Part shown: piece by piece, positions 9,162 to 19,157 of the stretch | How positions within the stretch are numbered: position 1 is the first letter of the stretch | How the letters are laid out: every line of letters begins with the position of its first letter | Assembly (NCBI RefSeq): GCF_026262505.1 | Contig: NC_067206.1 | Span: 34,177,896 to 34,241,895 of the forward strand | Direction: 5' to 3' | DNA from: Trichomonas vaginalis G3 | Lineage: Eukaryota; Parabasalia; Trichomonadida; Trichomonadidae | Length of the DNA stretch: 64,000 bases | Notes under the pieces: model-generated | What the model was told of the DNA's origin: nothing | Databases searched by the model: none | The model's input: the letters and a program-made list of their open reading frames with translations, nothing else | Made by a program: the position numbers and the translations under genes

Positions 9162-11672
9162 ATGACATATCAATTATCTAGTGCAGGTTATACAGGAAGT
9201 AGGCTTTGCCGCCCCGGCACGGCAAAGCTCGCAGAGATATTAAATGCACCCGCAGACATTATATACTATGCGTGTGGGTGGAAATTCAATGTATTCTACA
9301 CATCGGCGCATCAATGGTTTGGATGCGGTGATAACGAATTCAACCAAATGGGATATACAAGCGGTGACACCGATAAAATTCATGTACTTGCTCATCTAAA
9401 AGACATAATTCCAACAATTTTCGTTTGCGGTGATAAATTTACAGCAATAGTTTCAGAAGACGGCCTTTTGTACACAATGGGCCACGATTATGGCCGCACA
9501 CCAACAAAGAGAACACTCGAACATAAAATATCATTTATTGCAGCCGGACAACAATCATTAGTCGCGATTCCAGACGGCCCAGGCATCTACTTTTGCGAAT
9601 CTGGTAAGTCAGAGATGAAATACGAATGTAAAAACATTACATTTGTCGATGCAGCTGCAGGAGAGACACAATTCCTTGCGTTATCGAACGACGGCCGCGT
9701 ATTTTCATGGGGTAAAGGTAAACCATGCGGACAAGGCAGCAAATTCGTCAGCCAAATACCAAAGCCAGTGAACATCGAAGGAAACCCAACAATTGCCCGT
9801 GTTTTCGCATACAACAACACATCATTCTTACTTGATACGGATAACCATCTTTGGGCAGCCGGTAACAACAAAAACGGGCAAGCAGGTCTCGGTCCATCAA
9901 TTAAAGTTACAAACACATTCTTACGAATTCCAGATTTCACCGACAACACTATTACATCTGTCTCCGTTGGTGATGCTATGTCATACGTTCTTACAGAACA
10001 AGGTGAAGTCTTTTCTACAGGTGATGGTGACGATTCACGTTTAATGCAAGACCACATTGATTCATCATCAGTTTTCAGTCCATGTGCTCTTCTTAAACGT
10101 AAGCGTGTTTGCTTTATTTCTGCTGGATGTTCACATGTTATTGTTGCATCCGGTATGCGAAGTATTTTACCACATCCTATCCTTGGGTTGAGTTCAGCCA
10201 CATCTAGTTACCCTAAAACATTCACAAGCATTTCGAAAAACTTCGTTGTCGACATCAGTGACGCCTCATTCAATATTTTAGGGTACGAACGCGGTGACAT
10301 TGTTGAATTTGACGGATGTGGCCAAGTTTGTATCGAAGGCTTGATATATACAAACGAAGTTGCACTTCGTAAATCTAACGGCGAAATCATCACCGCTAAC
10401 GAGAAAGAATACTCAAGTTACCACGCTATTTTTAAACTTGTCTCACGAAAATCAGGCGGTCCATTTGTTGAAAAGTACGGTCGCTCAGACATCAAATACA
10501 TCTTTGACCAGTCACATGAAAAATGCCTTTACCGTCACGGTTTTGTTTGTGGCGAGAAAGTCAGCCACGAATTACTTGGCGAAGGTATTGTTTATGGTGT
10601 TTTAGGGGGCAGTATCTGGTTTGGTTGGAAAGAAGATAACTGGGATGCATCACGCTCTGAATTAGTTGATCCTCTTCAGATCCATTCTCTTCTCAGTATC
10701 ACCGAATCAAAACGAAAAATCGAACGTATGGAACTTTTTCCAGGTAAGATTGCGAACGTCGAAACAGAACCATGCGACTTGCTTAAGTCATACGGTATTT
10801 TGCGTGGTGACATCTGCTTCAACGGTGATAAGTTAGTTCGTGTTTTAGGCAGCTTTTTACACTTTGCAGTTGTTCAAACAGTTGTTGGTGGTAAACTTTC
10901 AACCGAATTACCATCTAATTTAATTCTTAAGCGTCGTAAATCGAATTCCCCCGTTTTAACCACGATCATTTCATTGAATGGTCAAGCCGTCGATGTTGAT
11001 GTTTCATACCGTGAAGAAGACAATCTTTATCCTCTTGACCGCATTTTGAGTCATCGTGGTTTCGGTACCGTCATTGGCAAAGACATCAACAGCTCTGAAT
11101 ATTGGGTTTATATGGACGACATCTATGTTCTTAACGGTGGCTGTATTTTAGTTCCTCACACTAATCTTCAAGTTATTCGACGAATTGGAAGTTGCCAAAC
11201 AAGTTCTGACATCTATTCATTTAGTTTCGAAACATTCTATGAAAGTAATCTTAATCCCGGTGATGTTTGCAGTATCGAAGGCGATAATTATTTAGTTTTA
11301 GGTGTTCAACCAGACGAACATCTTTACAAACTACTTGATTTAACACGCAAAGTAACTATTTGTCGATCAGTTCATGATTCAGATGATTGGGACGTTATCT
11401 ACCGCTCCGGTTTCGACTACAAGCGTACCGACAAAACACTTCGTAACTTGGAGTGCCAGTTTTCGGTTTGTTTGGAATCATTCGAAGGTCGTCGTATGAA
11501 ACCCGGTGATTTAGTTTGTACTCCCGAAGGTAGTGCGGTTGTTGTTGGAATGCTTGTTGACGATGTTTGGTTCAAACACGACGAAGATTGTGGTTCAGTT
11601 TGTTTCCCTCCTCAATCTATTTTTGGCAGTAGTATCAAAGTCATCAAACGACTTGGAACAGATTTACTTTAA
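9162..11672 (+). CDS. RCC1-repeat protein with C-terminal beta-barrel modules
   Basis: 836 residues. About residues 10-330 form RCC1-type propeller blades, with signatures such as WFGCGDNEFNQMG, VFSWGKGKPCGQGS and LWAAGNNKNGQAGLG. The remainder is a series of ~60-80-residue modules of the type GD-hydrophobic-x-(4-8)-G-x-V-x-G-x-(W/Y)F. Examples are GDIVEFDGCGQVCIEGLIY, GEGIVYGVLGGSIWFGW and GSAVVVGMLVDDVWF. They resemble small SH3/MIB-like barrels. RCC1 propellers act in Ran nucleotide exchange or as protein scaffolds; this build looks like a scaffold and not a RanGEF, though that is inference. Codon use is slightly richer in C/G than nearby genes. Two partial copies follow downstream. Confidence 0.8.
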   Translation: MTYQLSSAGYTGSRLCRPGTAKLAEILNAPADIIYYACGWKFNVFYTSAHQWFGCGDNEFNQMGYTSGDTDKIHVLAHLKDIIPTIFVCGDKFTAIVSEDGLLYTMGHDYGRTPTKRTLEHKISFIAAGQQSLVAIPDGPGIYFCESGKSEMKYECKNITFVDAAAGETQFLALSNDGRVFSWGKGKPCGQGSKFVSQIPKPVNIEGNPTIARVFAYNNTSFLLDTDNHLWAAGNNKNGQAGLGPSIKVTNTFLRIPDFTDNTITSVSVGDAMSYVLTEQGEVFSTGDGDDSRLMQDHIDSSSVFSPCALLKRKRVCFISAGCSHVIVASGMRSILPHPILGLSSATSSYPKTFTSISKNFVVDISDASFNILGYERGDIVEFDGCGQVCIEGLIYTNEVALRKSNGEIITANEKEYSSYHAIFKLVSRKSGGPFVEKYGRSDIKYIFDQSHEKCLYRHGFVCGEKVSHELLGEGIVYGVLGGSIWFGWKEDNWDASRSELVDPLQIHSLLSITESKRKIERMELFPGKIANVETEPCDLLKSYGILRGDICFNGDKLVRVLGSFLHFAVVQTVVGGKLSTELPSNLILKRRKSNSPVLTTIISLNGQAVDVDVSYREEDNLYPLDRILSHRGFGTVIGKDINSSEYWVYMDDIYVLNGGCILVPHTNLQVIRRIGSCQTSSDIYSFSFETFYESNLNPGDVCSIEGDNYLVLGVQPDEHLYKLLDLTRKVTICRSVHDSDDWDVIYRSGFDYKRTDKTLRNLECQFSVCLESFEGRRMKPGDLVCTPEGSAVVVGMLVDDVWFKHDEDCGSVCFPPQSIFGSSIKVIKRLGTDLL

Positions 11673-11970
11673 TTTTATCTTTTGTATTTTATCATTTATC
11701 TTTGATATATTTGTTTTTATATTGTTTTTAATTAAAATTATATAAATTTCATAATTTTTCACTTTCTTTCACCATACAATTCTTTCAAATTTAGAATCTT
11801 TGAAATATATAATTCCCATGAATATTGAATAAAGGGTTATATGAGTTCGATGTTGACTTACCAATGCATTTACTGATATTAACTATTTTGTGACATAAAT
11901 TACAATTTCAAGTAGATTAGATAAAAAATATCAACACACAAATGGATAATCTTAAATACAATGATAATGT

Positions 11971-13002
11971 TTATTTAGAAACAAGGGAAACAAGAAAAAT
12001 TAAGAAATTAAATTTATTATTTTGTTTATAGTTAACTTTGATTTCTTCTTCTATTGATTTTATTATGTTTTTTTCTGGAAATTCAAGTTCTAGTTCTGCA
12101 AAACATAAACCTGTTGACAAATGATGATTTTCTGGATATTTTGAATCTACTCTCTCTGTTATTGTAACAGATTGATATATCCCAAGATCTGTAATGTCAA
12201 AGTAACATCCTTTAACTTCAATTCGATTGGAATCTGCATAGAAATAATGAGTTTTGATGTTATTTTTATAAAAACTGCAATTAATGATATAGAGATTCTT
12301 ACCACTCCAAATAAGTCTATAGCATTCATTTTCGAAGTAATTACAAAAAAGAATTTTAAATTCAAGTGATGATCCTAAATGCCATGCTTCAGAGCCACCT
12401 GTATTTTTAGATGTGTTGTTTGAAAATGTTGAAAATGTTACGTTTGAGTTAGATCTAAAAGAAATAGAGTAGAAATTATTGTAACTCAGTTTTGAATATG
12501 AAATATTGATTGATTTAATATTTGTTTCTCCATAGAACAAATAAATATTTTTAAATCCTTCTTTGTTTTCGTCACCGCTTGAAGTAATTGTTGAATCAAG
12601 GACATAATTCTTAAATGGAGATGTAGATGAAACTGTAACATAACAATATACACCATCTTTTGGTGTTCTGGAGCCAAAACTGCAGATTCGGTCTTGAATA
12701 CACTCACCTTTACTAGAACTTACGTATAAAGAGCCACCATTGGCGCTCTTATGTTCGCATTTGTCAAATGAGCTTGTATCAATGAGAAATTTAAGATTGT
12801 TGTTTGTTGTGCCTGTGATACGAACTGCACCTGTAGAATTAAGGTAAATAAACAGACAAAGAGAGATGTAATAGCTTTTGTCAACATTGGGACTGGGAGG
12901 TTCGTTTTTGTTTCTGTATGTTTCGTATTCGATTGAAGAGTTGAAGAAGTCTTCCCACTCCTCGTGAGAAATAGAAGGAAATATATTGGACTGAAGAATG
13001 TA
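11971..13002 (-). CDS. Beta-helix (Pmp-like) surface-type protein, copy 1, no initiator Met seen
   Basis: The frame is open for 343 codons but lacks an ATG until 12540. It begins just after a stop codon, at the same position as its two downstream copies. It reads SHEEWEDFF, then GGSLYVSSSKGECIQDR, a cysteine-bearing turn (CSFGSRTP), and repeated S/N-rich rungs such as NVTFSTFSNNTSKNTGGSE and LYIINCSFYKNN. This is the pattern of right-handed parallel beta-helix proteins (polymorphic outer membrane protein type) common in trichomonads. The C-terminus is weakly hydrophobic (FNFLIFLVSLVSK). The missing start suggests loss of the 5' end, an upstream exon or a recoding site. A conserved upstream ATG frame (13040) would give a hydrophobic leader in another frame. 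It is convergent with the RCC1 gene. Confidence 0.6.
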   Translation of the reverse strand, partial: YILQSNIFPSISHEEWEDFFNSSIEYETYRNKNEPPSPNVDKSYYISLCLFIYLNSTGAVRITGTTNNNLKFLIDTSSFDKCEHKSANGGSLYVSSSKGECIQDRICSFGSRTPKDGVYCYVTVSSTSPFKNYVLDSTITSSGDENKEGFKNIYLFYGETNIKSINISYSKLSYNNFYSISFRSNSNVTFSTFSNNTSKNTGGSEAWHLGSSLEFKILFCNYFENECYRLIWSGKNLYIINCSFYKNNIKTHYFYADSNRIEVKGCYFDITDLGIYQSVTITERVDSKYPENHHLSTGLCFAELELEFPEKNIIKSIEEEIKVNYKQNNKFNFLIFLVSLVSK

Positions 13003-13228
13003 CTAAGTGCAAAATTCATCATTTCAATCATTCTTCTCATTGGTCTAGAAATGAAATGGCTGACATTCGAATGAAAAATTTCGCATTTTTTTAATGAAAA
13101 TTTTGTAAAGTGTCATTTTTTAATTTCATAAAGTTCAAAGAAGTAATATAAGATTTAAAAGTCAACCCCATTTCACAAACACACCAACACATAAAAATGC
13201 GAAACAGAAGCAAAACAGACCAACAGAC

Positions 13229-14313
13229 CAACAAAAAGAGCACTTGAACATAAAATACCATTTTTCGCAACTGGATAACAATCATTAGTCTGAATTCCAG
13301 ACGTCTCAGACATCTAATTTTGTGAATACAATAAGTTACATATGAAATATGAATGCAAAAACATTACATTTCTCGATTCAGTAGTAAAAGAGACACAATT
13401 CCTTGCATTTTCAAATGAATGATGCATGTTTTCATGGGGTAAAGGTAAACCATGCGGACAAGGAAGCAAATTCGTCAGCCAAATACCAAAGCCAGTGAAC
13501 ATCGAAGGAAACCCAACAATTGCCCGTGTTTTCGCATACAACAACACATCATTCTTACTTGATACGGATAACCATCTTTGGGCAGCCGGTAACACCAAAA
13601 ACGGGCAAGCAGGTCTCGGTCCATCAATTAAAGTTACAAACACATTCTTACGAATTCCAGATTTCACCGACAACACTATTACATCTGTCTCCGTTGGTGA
13701 TGCCATGTCATACGTTCTTACAGAACAAGGTGAAGTCTTTTCTACAGGTGATGGTGACGATTCACGTTTAATGCAAGACCACATTGATTCATCATCAGTT
13801 TTCAGTCCATGTGCTCTTCTTAAACGTAAGCGTGTTTGCTTTATTTCCGCTGGATGTTCACATGTTATTGTTGCATCCGGTATGCGAAGTATTTTACCAC
13901 ATCCTATCCTTGGGTTGAGTTCAGCCACATCTAGTTACCCTAAAACATTCACAAGCATTTCGAAAAACTTCGTTGTCGACATCAGTGACGCCTCATTCAA
14001 TATTTTAGGGTACGAACGCGGTGACATTGTTGAATTTGACGGATGTGGCCAAGTTTGTATCGAAGGCTTGATATATACAAACGAAGTTGCACTTCGTAAA
14101 TCTAACGGCGAAATCATCACCGCTAACGAGAAAGAATACTCAAGTTACCACGCTATTTTTAAACTTGTCTCACGAAAATCAGGCGGTCCATTTGTTGAAA
14201 AGTACGGTCGCTCAGACATCAAATACATCTTTGACCAGTCACATGAAAAATGCCTTTACCGTCACGGTTTTAATTTAGAATCCTTGAAATATAGAATTCA
14301 ACATGAAGTTTGA
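13229..14313 (+). pseudogene. Partial duplicate of the RCC1 gene (copy 2)
   Basis: Positions 13429-14271 match 9702-10544 with no gaps and, by my count, 4 mismatches in 843 bases. Positions 13229-13428 match the preceding part of the gene only loosely and contain stop codons. At 14272 the match ends abruptly, and the copy continues into sequence related to the region downstream of the full gene (compare 11790-11870). The open part from 13426 encodes 295 residues: three propeller blades plus the first C-terminal module, then a short unrelated tail. It lacks the start and most of the protein, so it is probably non-functional. Confidence 0.85.
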
Positions 14314-14439
14314 AAAAGGATCATATGTGTGTGATGTAGACTTACCAATGCGCTTACTGAATGAAAATAAGAAATGATTAATAAATTGAGATAAAAATAT
14401 CAACACACATTTGGACCTTTTTAAATTAATTAAAAATGT

Positions 14440-15471
14440 TTATTTAGAAACAAGAGAAACAAGAAAAGCTAATAAATTAAATTTATTATTTTGTTTATAG
14501 TTAACTTTGATTTCTTCTTCTATTGATTTTATTATGTTTTTTTCTGGAAATTCAAGTTTGAGTTCTGCAAAACATAAACCTGTTGACAAATGATGATTTT
14601 CTGGATATTTTGAATCTACTCTCTCTGTTATTGTGACAGATTTATATTTACCAGGATCTGTAATGTCAAAGTAGCATCCTTTAACTTCAATTCGATTGGA
14701 ATCTGCATAGAAATAATTATTTTTGATGTTATTTTTATAAAAGCTGCAATTAATGATATAGAGATTCTTATAACTGTAAATAAGTCTATAGCATTCATTT
14801 TCGAAGTAATTACAAAAAAGAATTTTAAATTCAAGTGATGATCCTAAATGCCATGCTTCAGAGCCACCTGTATTTTTATATGTGTTGTTTGAAAAGGTTG
14901 AAAATGTTACGTTTGAGTTAGAACTAAAAGAAATAGAGTAGAAATTATTGTAACTCAGTTTTGAATATGAAATATTGATTGACCTAATATTTGTTTCTCC
15001 ATTAATCAAATACATATTACGGTTTGCTTCTTTGTTTTCGTATCCACTTGAAGTAATTGTTGAATCAAGGACATAATTCTTAAATGGAGATGTATCTGAA
15101 ACTCTAACATAACAATATACACCTTCTTTTGGTGTTCTAGAGCCAAAACTGCAGATTCGGTCTTGAATACACTCACCTTTATTAGAACTTACGTATAAAG
15201 AGCCACCATTGGCGTTCTTGTGTTCACATTTGTCAAATGAGCTTGTTTCAATGAGGAATTTAAGATTGTTTCTTGTCGTGTCTGTGATACGAACTGCACC
15301 TGTCTCATCAAGGGAAATAAAGAGACAAAGAGAGATGTAATAACTCTTATATGCATTAATACTGATATTTTGGGTTTTATTTCTGTATAGTTCGTATTCG
15401 ATTGTGGTGTTGAAGAAGTCTTCCCACTCCTCGTGAGAAATAGAAGGAAATATATTGGACTGAAGAATGTA
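14440..15471 (-). CDS. Beta-helix (Pmp-like) surface-type protein, copy 2
   Basis: Close paralogue of the frame at 11971-13002 and of the same length. It is open for 343 codons and again begins directly after a stop with no ATG until 15015. The rungs NVTFSTFSNNTYKNTGGSE and LYIINCSFYKNN and the C-terminus LAFLVSLVSK are kept. Differences from copy 1 are mostly substitutions that leave the frame open, which suggests that the protein sequence has been under selection or the copies are recent. It lies immediately downstream of the partial RCC1 duplicate. Confidence 0.6.
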   Translation of the reverse strand, partial: YILQSNIFPSISHEEWEDFFNTTIEYELYRNKTQNISINAYKSYYISLCLFISLDETGAVRITDTTRNNLKFLIETSSFDKCEHKNANGGSLYVSSNKGECIQDRICSFGSRTPKEGVYCYVRVSDTSPFKNYVLDSTITSSGYENKEANRNMYLINGETNIRSINISYSKLSYNNFYSISFSSNSNVTFSTFSNNTYKNTGGSEAWHLGSSLEFKILFCNYFENECYRLIYSYKNLYIINCSFYKNNIKNNYFYADSNRIEVKGCYFDITDPGKYKSVTITERVDSKYPENHHLSTGLCFAELKLEFPEKNIIKSIEEEIKVNYKQNNKFNLLAFLVSLVSK

Positions 15472-15696
15472 CTAAGTGCAAAATTCACCATTTCAATCAT
15501 TCTTCGCTTTGATCTAGAAACTAAATGGCAAAATTTCGAAGGAAAGAAAAATTTCGCATTTTTTTATGAAAATTTTGTAAAGTGTCATTTTTTTTATCAA
15601 TTTATCAAGCTCAAACAAGTAATATAAACATAACATCTAACAGTCAATTCCATTACACGATGCATATATGAAACAGAAGCAAAACACACGAACAAA

Positions 15697-15812
15697 CAAA
15701 GAGAGCACTTGATCATAAAATATCATTTTTCGCATCTAGATAACAGCTATTAGTCTGGATATCAGTAGTAAAAGAGACACATTTCCTTGCATTTTCAAAT
15801 GGATGATGCGCT
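15697..15812 (+). pseudogene. Short RCC1 gene remnant (copy 3)
   Basis: This stretch resembles 9512-9700 of the full gene and 13236-13425 of copy 2. It shares AGAGCACTTGATCATAAAAT at its start and the ATTTCCTTGCATTTTCAAATG segment, with a deletion between them. No frame is open. It marks the third unit of the tandem array. Confidence 0.65.
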
Positions 15813-15988
15813 GGTTGTTGTATTGTTATTTGTTGCCGGCGGCCCAAGAAGAAAAAAATAAATAAAAAAAAAGTTTATTATTCAATAAAATTAGAAACAG
15901 AAGAAGCAAGAAAAATCCAACTATTTTGCTTATTTTTAACATAGTTTTCATCTTCTATTGTAATTATTTTTCTTTCTGGAAATTCAAG

Positions 15989-16900
15989 TTAGAGTTCTGC
16001 AAAACATAAACCTGATGACAAATGATGATTTTGTGGATATTTTGAATCTACTTTCTCTTCTATTGTAACAGATTGATATATCCCAAGATCTGTAATGTCA
16101 AAAGAGCATCCTTTAACTTCAATTCGATTGGCCTGAGCATAGAAATAATGATCACTTATGCTATTTTTATAAAAACTGCAATTATTGATATAGAGATCAA
16201 TGTCACTAAAAATAAACCTATAGCATTGATTTTCCAAGTAATTACAAAAAAGAATTTTAAATCCACCTGATGCTCCTTGATGACATGCTTCGGAACCACC
16301 ATTATTTTTAGATGTGTTGTTTAAAAATGTTGAATATCTTACGTTTGAGCTAGAACTAGAATAAATTTGGTATAAATTTCTTAAAACTAGTCGTGAATAT
16401 GAAACATTGATTGATCTCATATTTGTTTTTCCATTTATCAAATAAATATTCATATTTCCTTCTTTGTTTTCGTCCCCAATTGAAGTAATTGTTGAATCAA
16501 GGATATAATTCTTAAATGGAGATGTATCTGAAACTCTAACATAACAATATACACCTTCTTTTGGTGTTCTAGAGCCAAAACTGCAGATTCGGTCTTGAAT
16601 ACACTCACCTTTATTAGAACTTACGTACAAAGAGCCACCTTGGTTACTTTGATGTTTGCATTTGTCAAATGAGCTTGTCTCAATGAGGAATTTAAGATTG
16701 TTGCCTGTATTGTCTGTGATACGAACTGCTCTGGTAGTATTAAGGCAAATAAAGAGACAAAGAGAGATGTAATAGCTTTTGTTAACAATAACATCGATCT
16801 TTTGGGTTTTGTTTCTGTATGGATCGTAATTGATTGAAGGACCGAAGAAATCTTCCCACTCCTCATGAGAAATAGAGAGAAATATATAGGACTGATGAAT
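15989..16900 (-). CDS. Beta-helix (Pmp-like) surface-type protein, copy 3, shorter
   Basis: Third and most diverged paralogue. It is open for 303 codons after a stop, with the first ATG at 16630 (MYVSSNKGEC). The rungs NVRYSTFLNNTSKNNGGSE and LYINNCSFYKNS are conserved. The frame ends at CFAEL, where copies 1 and 2 continue with a charged stretch and a hydrophobic tail. The DNA beyond still resembles those tails, so the C-terminus has been lost by a stop codon. Without its tail it would no longer be anchored if the tail is a membrane or anchor signal. Confidence 0.6.
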   Translation of the reverse strand: MHQSYIFLSISHEEWEDFFGPSINYDPYRNKTQKIDVIVNKSYYISLCLFICLNTTRAVRITDNTGNNLKFLIETSSFDKCKHQSNQGGSLYVSSNKGECIQDRICSFGSRTPKEGVYCYVRVSDTSPFKNYILDSTITSIGDENKEGNMNIYLINGKTNMRSINVSYSRLVLRNLYQIYSSSSSNVRYSTFLNNTSKNNGGSEACHQGASGGFKILFCNYLENQCYRFIFSDIDLYINNCSFYKNSISDHYFYAQANRIEVKGCSFDITDLGIYQSVTIEEKVDSKYPQNHHLSSGLCFAEL

Positions 16901-16932
16901 TTATTAAGTGTAAAATTCGTTATTTCAATCAT

Positions 16933-17504
16933 TCTGCGCCTTGATATATAAACAGAATAGCAGTATTTCGAAAGAACGAAAAATCTTATATGAAAATTTT
17001 GTAAAGAATCTTTTCCGAAATGTATTTTTTTTCTGAGAAAATCTTTTCTGTTGCATGAGGAGATGAAATAATAATATTTAAATAACCCCTTAAAATTTCT
17101 GAATGTTATTCAAAAGTAGAAATTTTTGATCAGAAAAAATTACGTTATCTTTACACCGCTAAAATCTTTAACTATAAGTAGATATTATTATTTCCTAATA
17201 ACTATGAATTTTTCACTTTTTCCTGCTTGTCAAGTTTCGATCGGAATCATACAATAAATTCTATGAGTTTCTCTCAAATTGGCGTTAAATTTAGCGCCTG
17301 CACTTTTTTAGACATTAAAATTTACATTTATTCCTGAATTAACAAATGAATAGGATATATGTGATAAAGGTTCTTTATCAATGCAAAATTATGCATAGTC
17401 AGCATTTTCAGTCTAAAGAGACTGGATCACAATTTCAATTTTCCGCATATATCAGCTGATTAAGAGTAAAACAAGTGAGGGTACCTTGCGTGAACAAGGG
17501 CATC
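16933..17504. other. Intergenic, no gene seen
   Basis: AT-rich spacer with no frame, RNA fold or repeat that I can support. Confidence 0.5.
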
Positions 17505-18527
17505 TTAAACTAAGAAATCTTGGTGCATTATTTCATCACTCGATACCTCTTTGGATCCTTTGACTTTGAAGAAAATAATGGTTACGATGATAATGACTAG
17601 AATAGCACCTCCAATTGATGCACTAATAATGATCCACGTCTTTGTTGAAAGCCCATTCTTACCTGAGCCAGACTTAGAATCATCTTTATTAACTGTAAAA
17701 CTTGATGATTCATTTTGTTCTGTTTTTGGTACATTTGTGTTATCTGATGGTGACTCCATATCTGAAAATTGTTCTGTTTCTGTCTTTGTCTTTTCTGGTT
17801 CTGCTGGCGTTGGAGATGGTGTCTTTGGTGTTGGTGTTGGAGTTTGATGAGTTGGAGTTGGTGTCTTTGGTGTTGCAGATGGAGATGGTGTTTTAGGTGT
17901 TGCAGATTGAGTTGGTGTCTTTGGTGTTGCAGATGGAGATGGTGTTTTAGGTGTTGCAGATTGAGTTGGTGTCTTTGGTGTTGCAGATTGAGTTGGTGTT
18001 TTAGGTGTTGCAGATGGAGTTGGGATTTTATATGGATCTTGGAGTTGAACTGTATCGGGATCGAAAGGATCAGCAACAAAATTCATTTCTTGGAGTTTGA
18101 CTGTTCTGCAGAATATTTCAGGATGAACACAGTATGCTGTTCTTTCATAGGGACCATTAGATGATGAAATGTTATAAGTAAATGATGCACCAACATTATT
18201 CTTGTCACATGTTATTGTTGTTGTTTTCCCATATGTGAAAACTTGTAATGTGTAACTGTCGTACTTATTGCAAGTATATGGCGCACATGTATCGTATACG
18301 TTGCTAGATTGAGGAGCTCCTGGCAAAATTGCTAGGCCTCTATCACAGATTTTAGTAGGAAATGTTACATTTATATAGTCATAAAAATACATATAGAGTG
18401 AAATAAGTGCCTTTGATGGATTATAAAACTCATAACGTGCAGGTCCACAGTATAATTCCTTAGTAATATCAGTGCTCGGACATGATATAAAATTATCATT
18501 CGTAAGATAATTCGCAAGCCCAAAATT
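17505..18527 (-). pseudogene. GP63-like (leishmanolysin, M8) surface protease, 3' part
   Basis: Open for 340 codons after a stop, with no ATG until 18392. It carries the cysteine-rich C-terminal domain of trichomonad GP63-like proteins (CDRGLAILPG, APYTCNKYDSYTLQVF, YCVHPEIFCR). A stalk of about ten tandem Pro/Thr/Ser units of the type TPSPSATPKTPTQSATPK follows, then an acidic linker. A membrane helix (WIIISASIGGAILVIIIVTI) and a short cytoplasmic tail end the protein. The catalytic HExxH region is absent. The N-terminal part of a GP63-like protein lies at 19158-19493 on the same strand, so this is probably one gene that has lost its middle. Confidence 0.75.
17820..18030 (-). repeat. Tandem repeats encoding the Pro/Thr/Ser stalk
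   Basis: Near-identical 30-bp units (GGTGTTGCAGATTGAGTTGG and variants on the plus strand) encode SATPKTPTQ or SATPKTPSP. Such arrays change length readily by slippage. Confidence 0.8.
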
Positions 18528-19157
18528 TCAAATTTTAATTTTTTGAAAAAAGAGGCCACCCGTATGTACGTTTATTTGAGAGGAGGAGGATTATATTTTT
18601 GAAAGGGTGAAACATTATGAATATGTTAATTATATAATAATATGTATTATTATAAAAAAGAAAAAATAATGCACATTAAAATTTTTCTTTCTTGATTTTT
18701 TACAAAATCTACTTAGAATTATGCAAAATATGACTAAATAATTATAAATTTCAAGTTAAATTTTAATTTTGATAAATAATTTAAATTTCAAAATATCAAG
18801 TTCAGTTCGACTATGTATGTAGTAATTCCTCAATAAAGTGCCAAAACCCTATTAAAATATATGAACATTTTCAACATTTTAATGTTTTTATTTAAAAATT
18901 TGTTGGAATATGAGCTTCAAACAATTATTATGTAAATAAAAATAATTAAATATATGTATTTATTCGTATTACAACCGTAGTAAGTCGATTCTTCCTTTCT
19001 TCTACTGAGGTTTGAATTTGATTTCGAATTGTAAAGAGATTCAAAGGGAAAATACTAGCGGATAAAAACTACCTCCATGAAAGGGTCATAATGGAGTCAA
19101 GTTGTATTTTTTGATATTTTTTGCTTTTCGAGCCTAAATAGGTAGCCAAGATAATGC
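18528..19157. other. AT-rich gap between the two GP63-like parts
   Basis: About 630 bases of very AT-rich sequence with no trace that I can recognise of the protease catalytic domain. Confidence 0.5.

Noticed and set aside
9587-10201. 204-codon minus-strand frame within the RCC1 gene, repeated at 13314-13928
   Set aside because: It is the antisense shadow of the RCC1 coding sequence and is repeated only because the gene segment is duplicated.
17769-18164. Trp/Cys-rich plus-strand frame
   Set aside because: It is the antisense shadow of the Pro/Thr/Ser repeat stalk of the GP63-like fragment.
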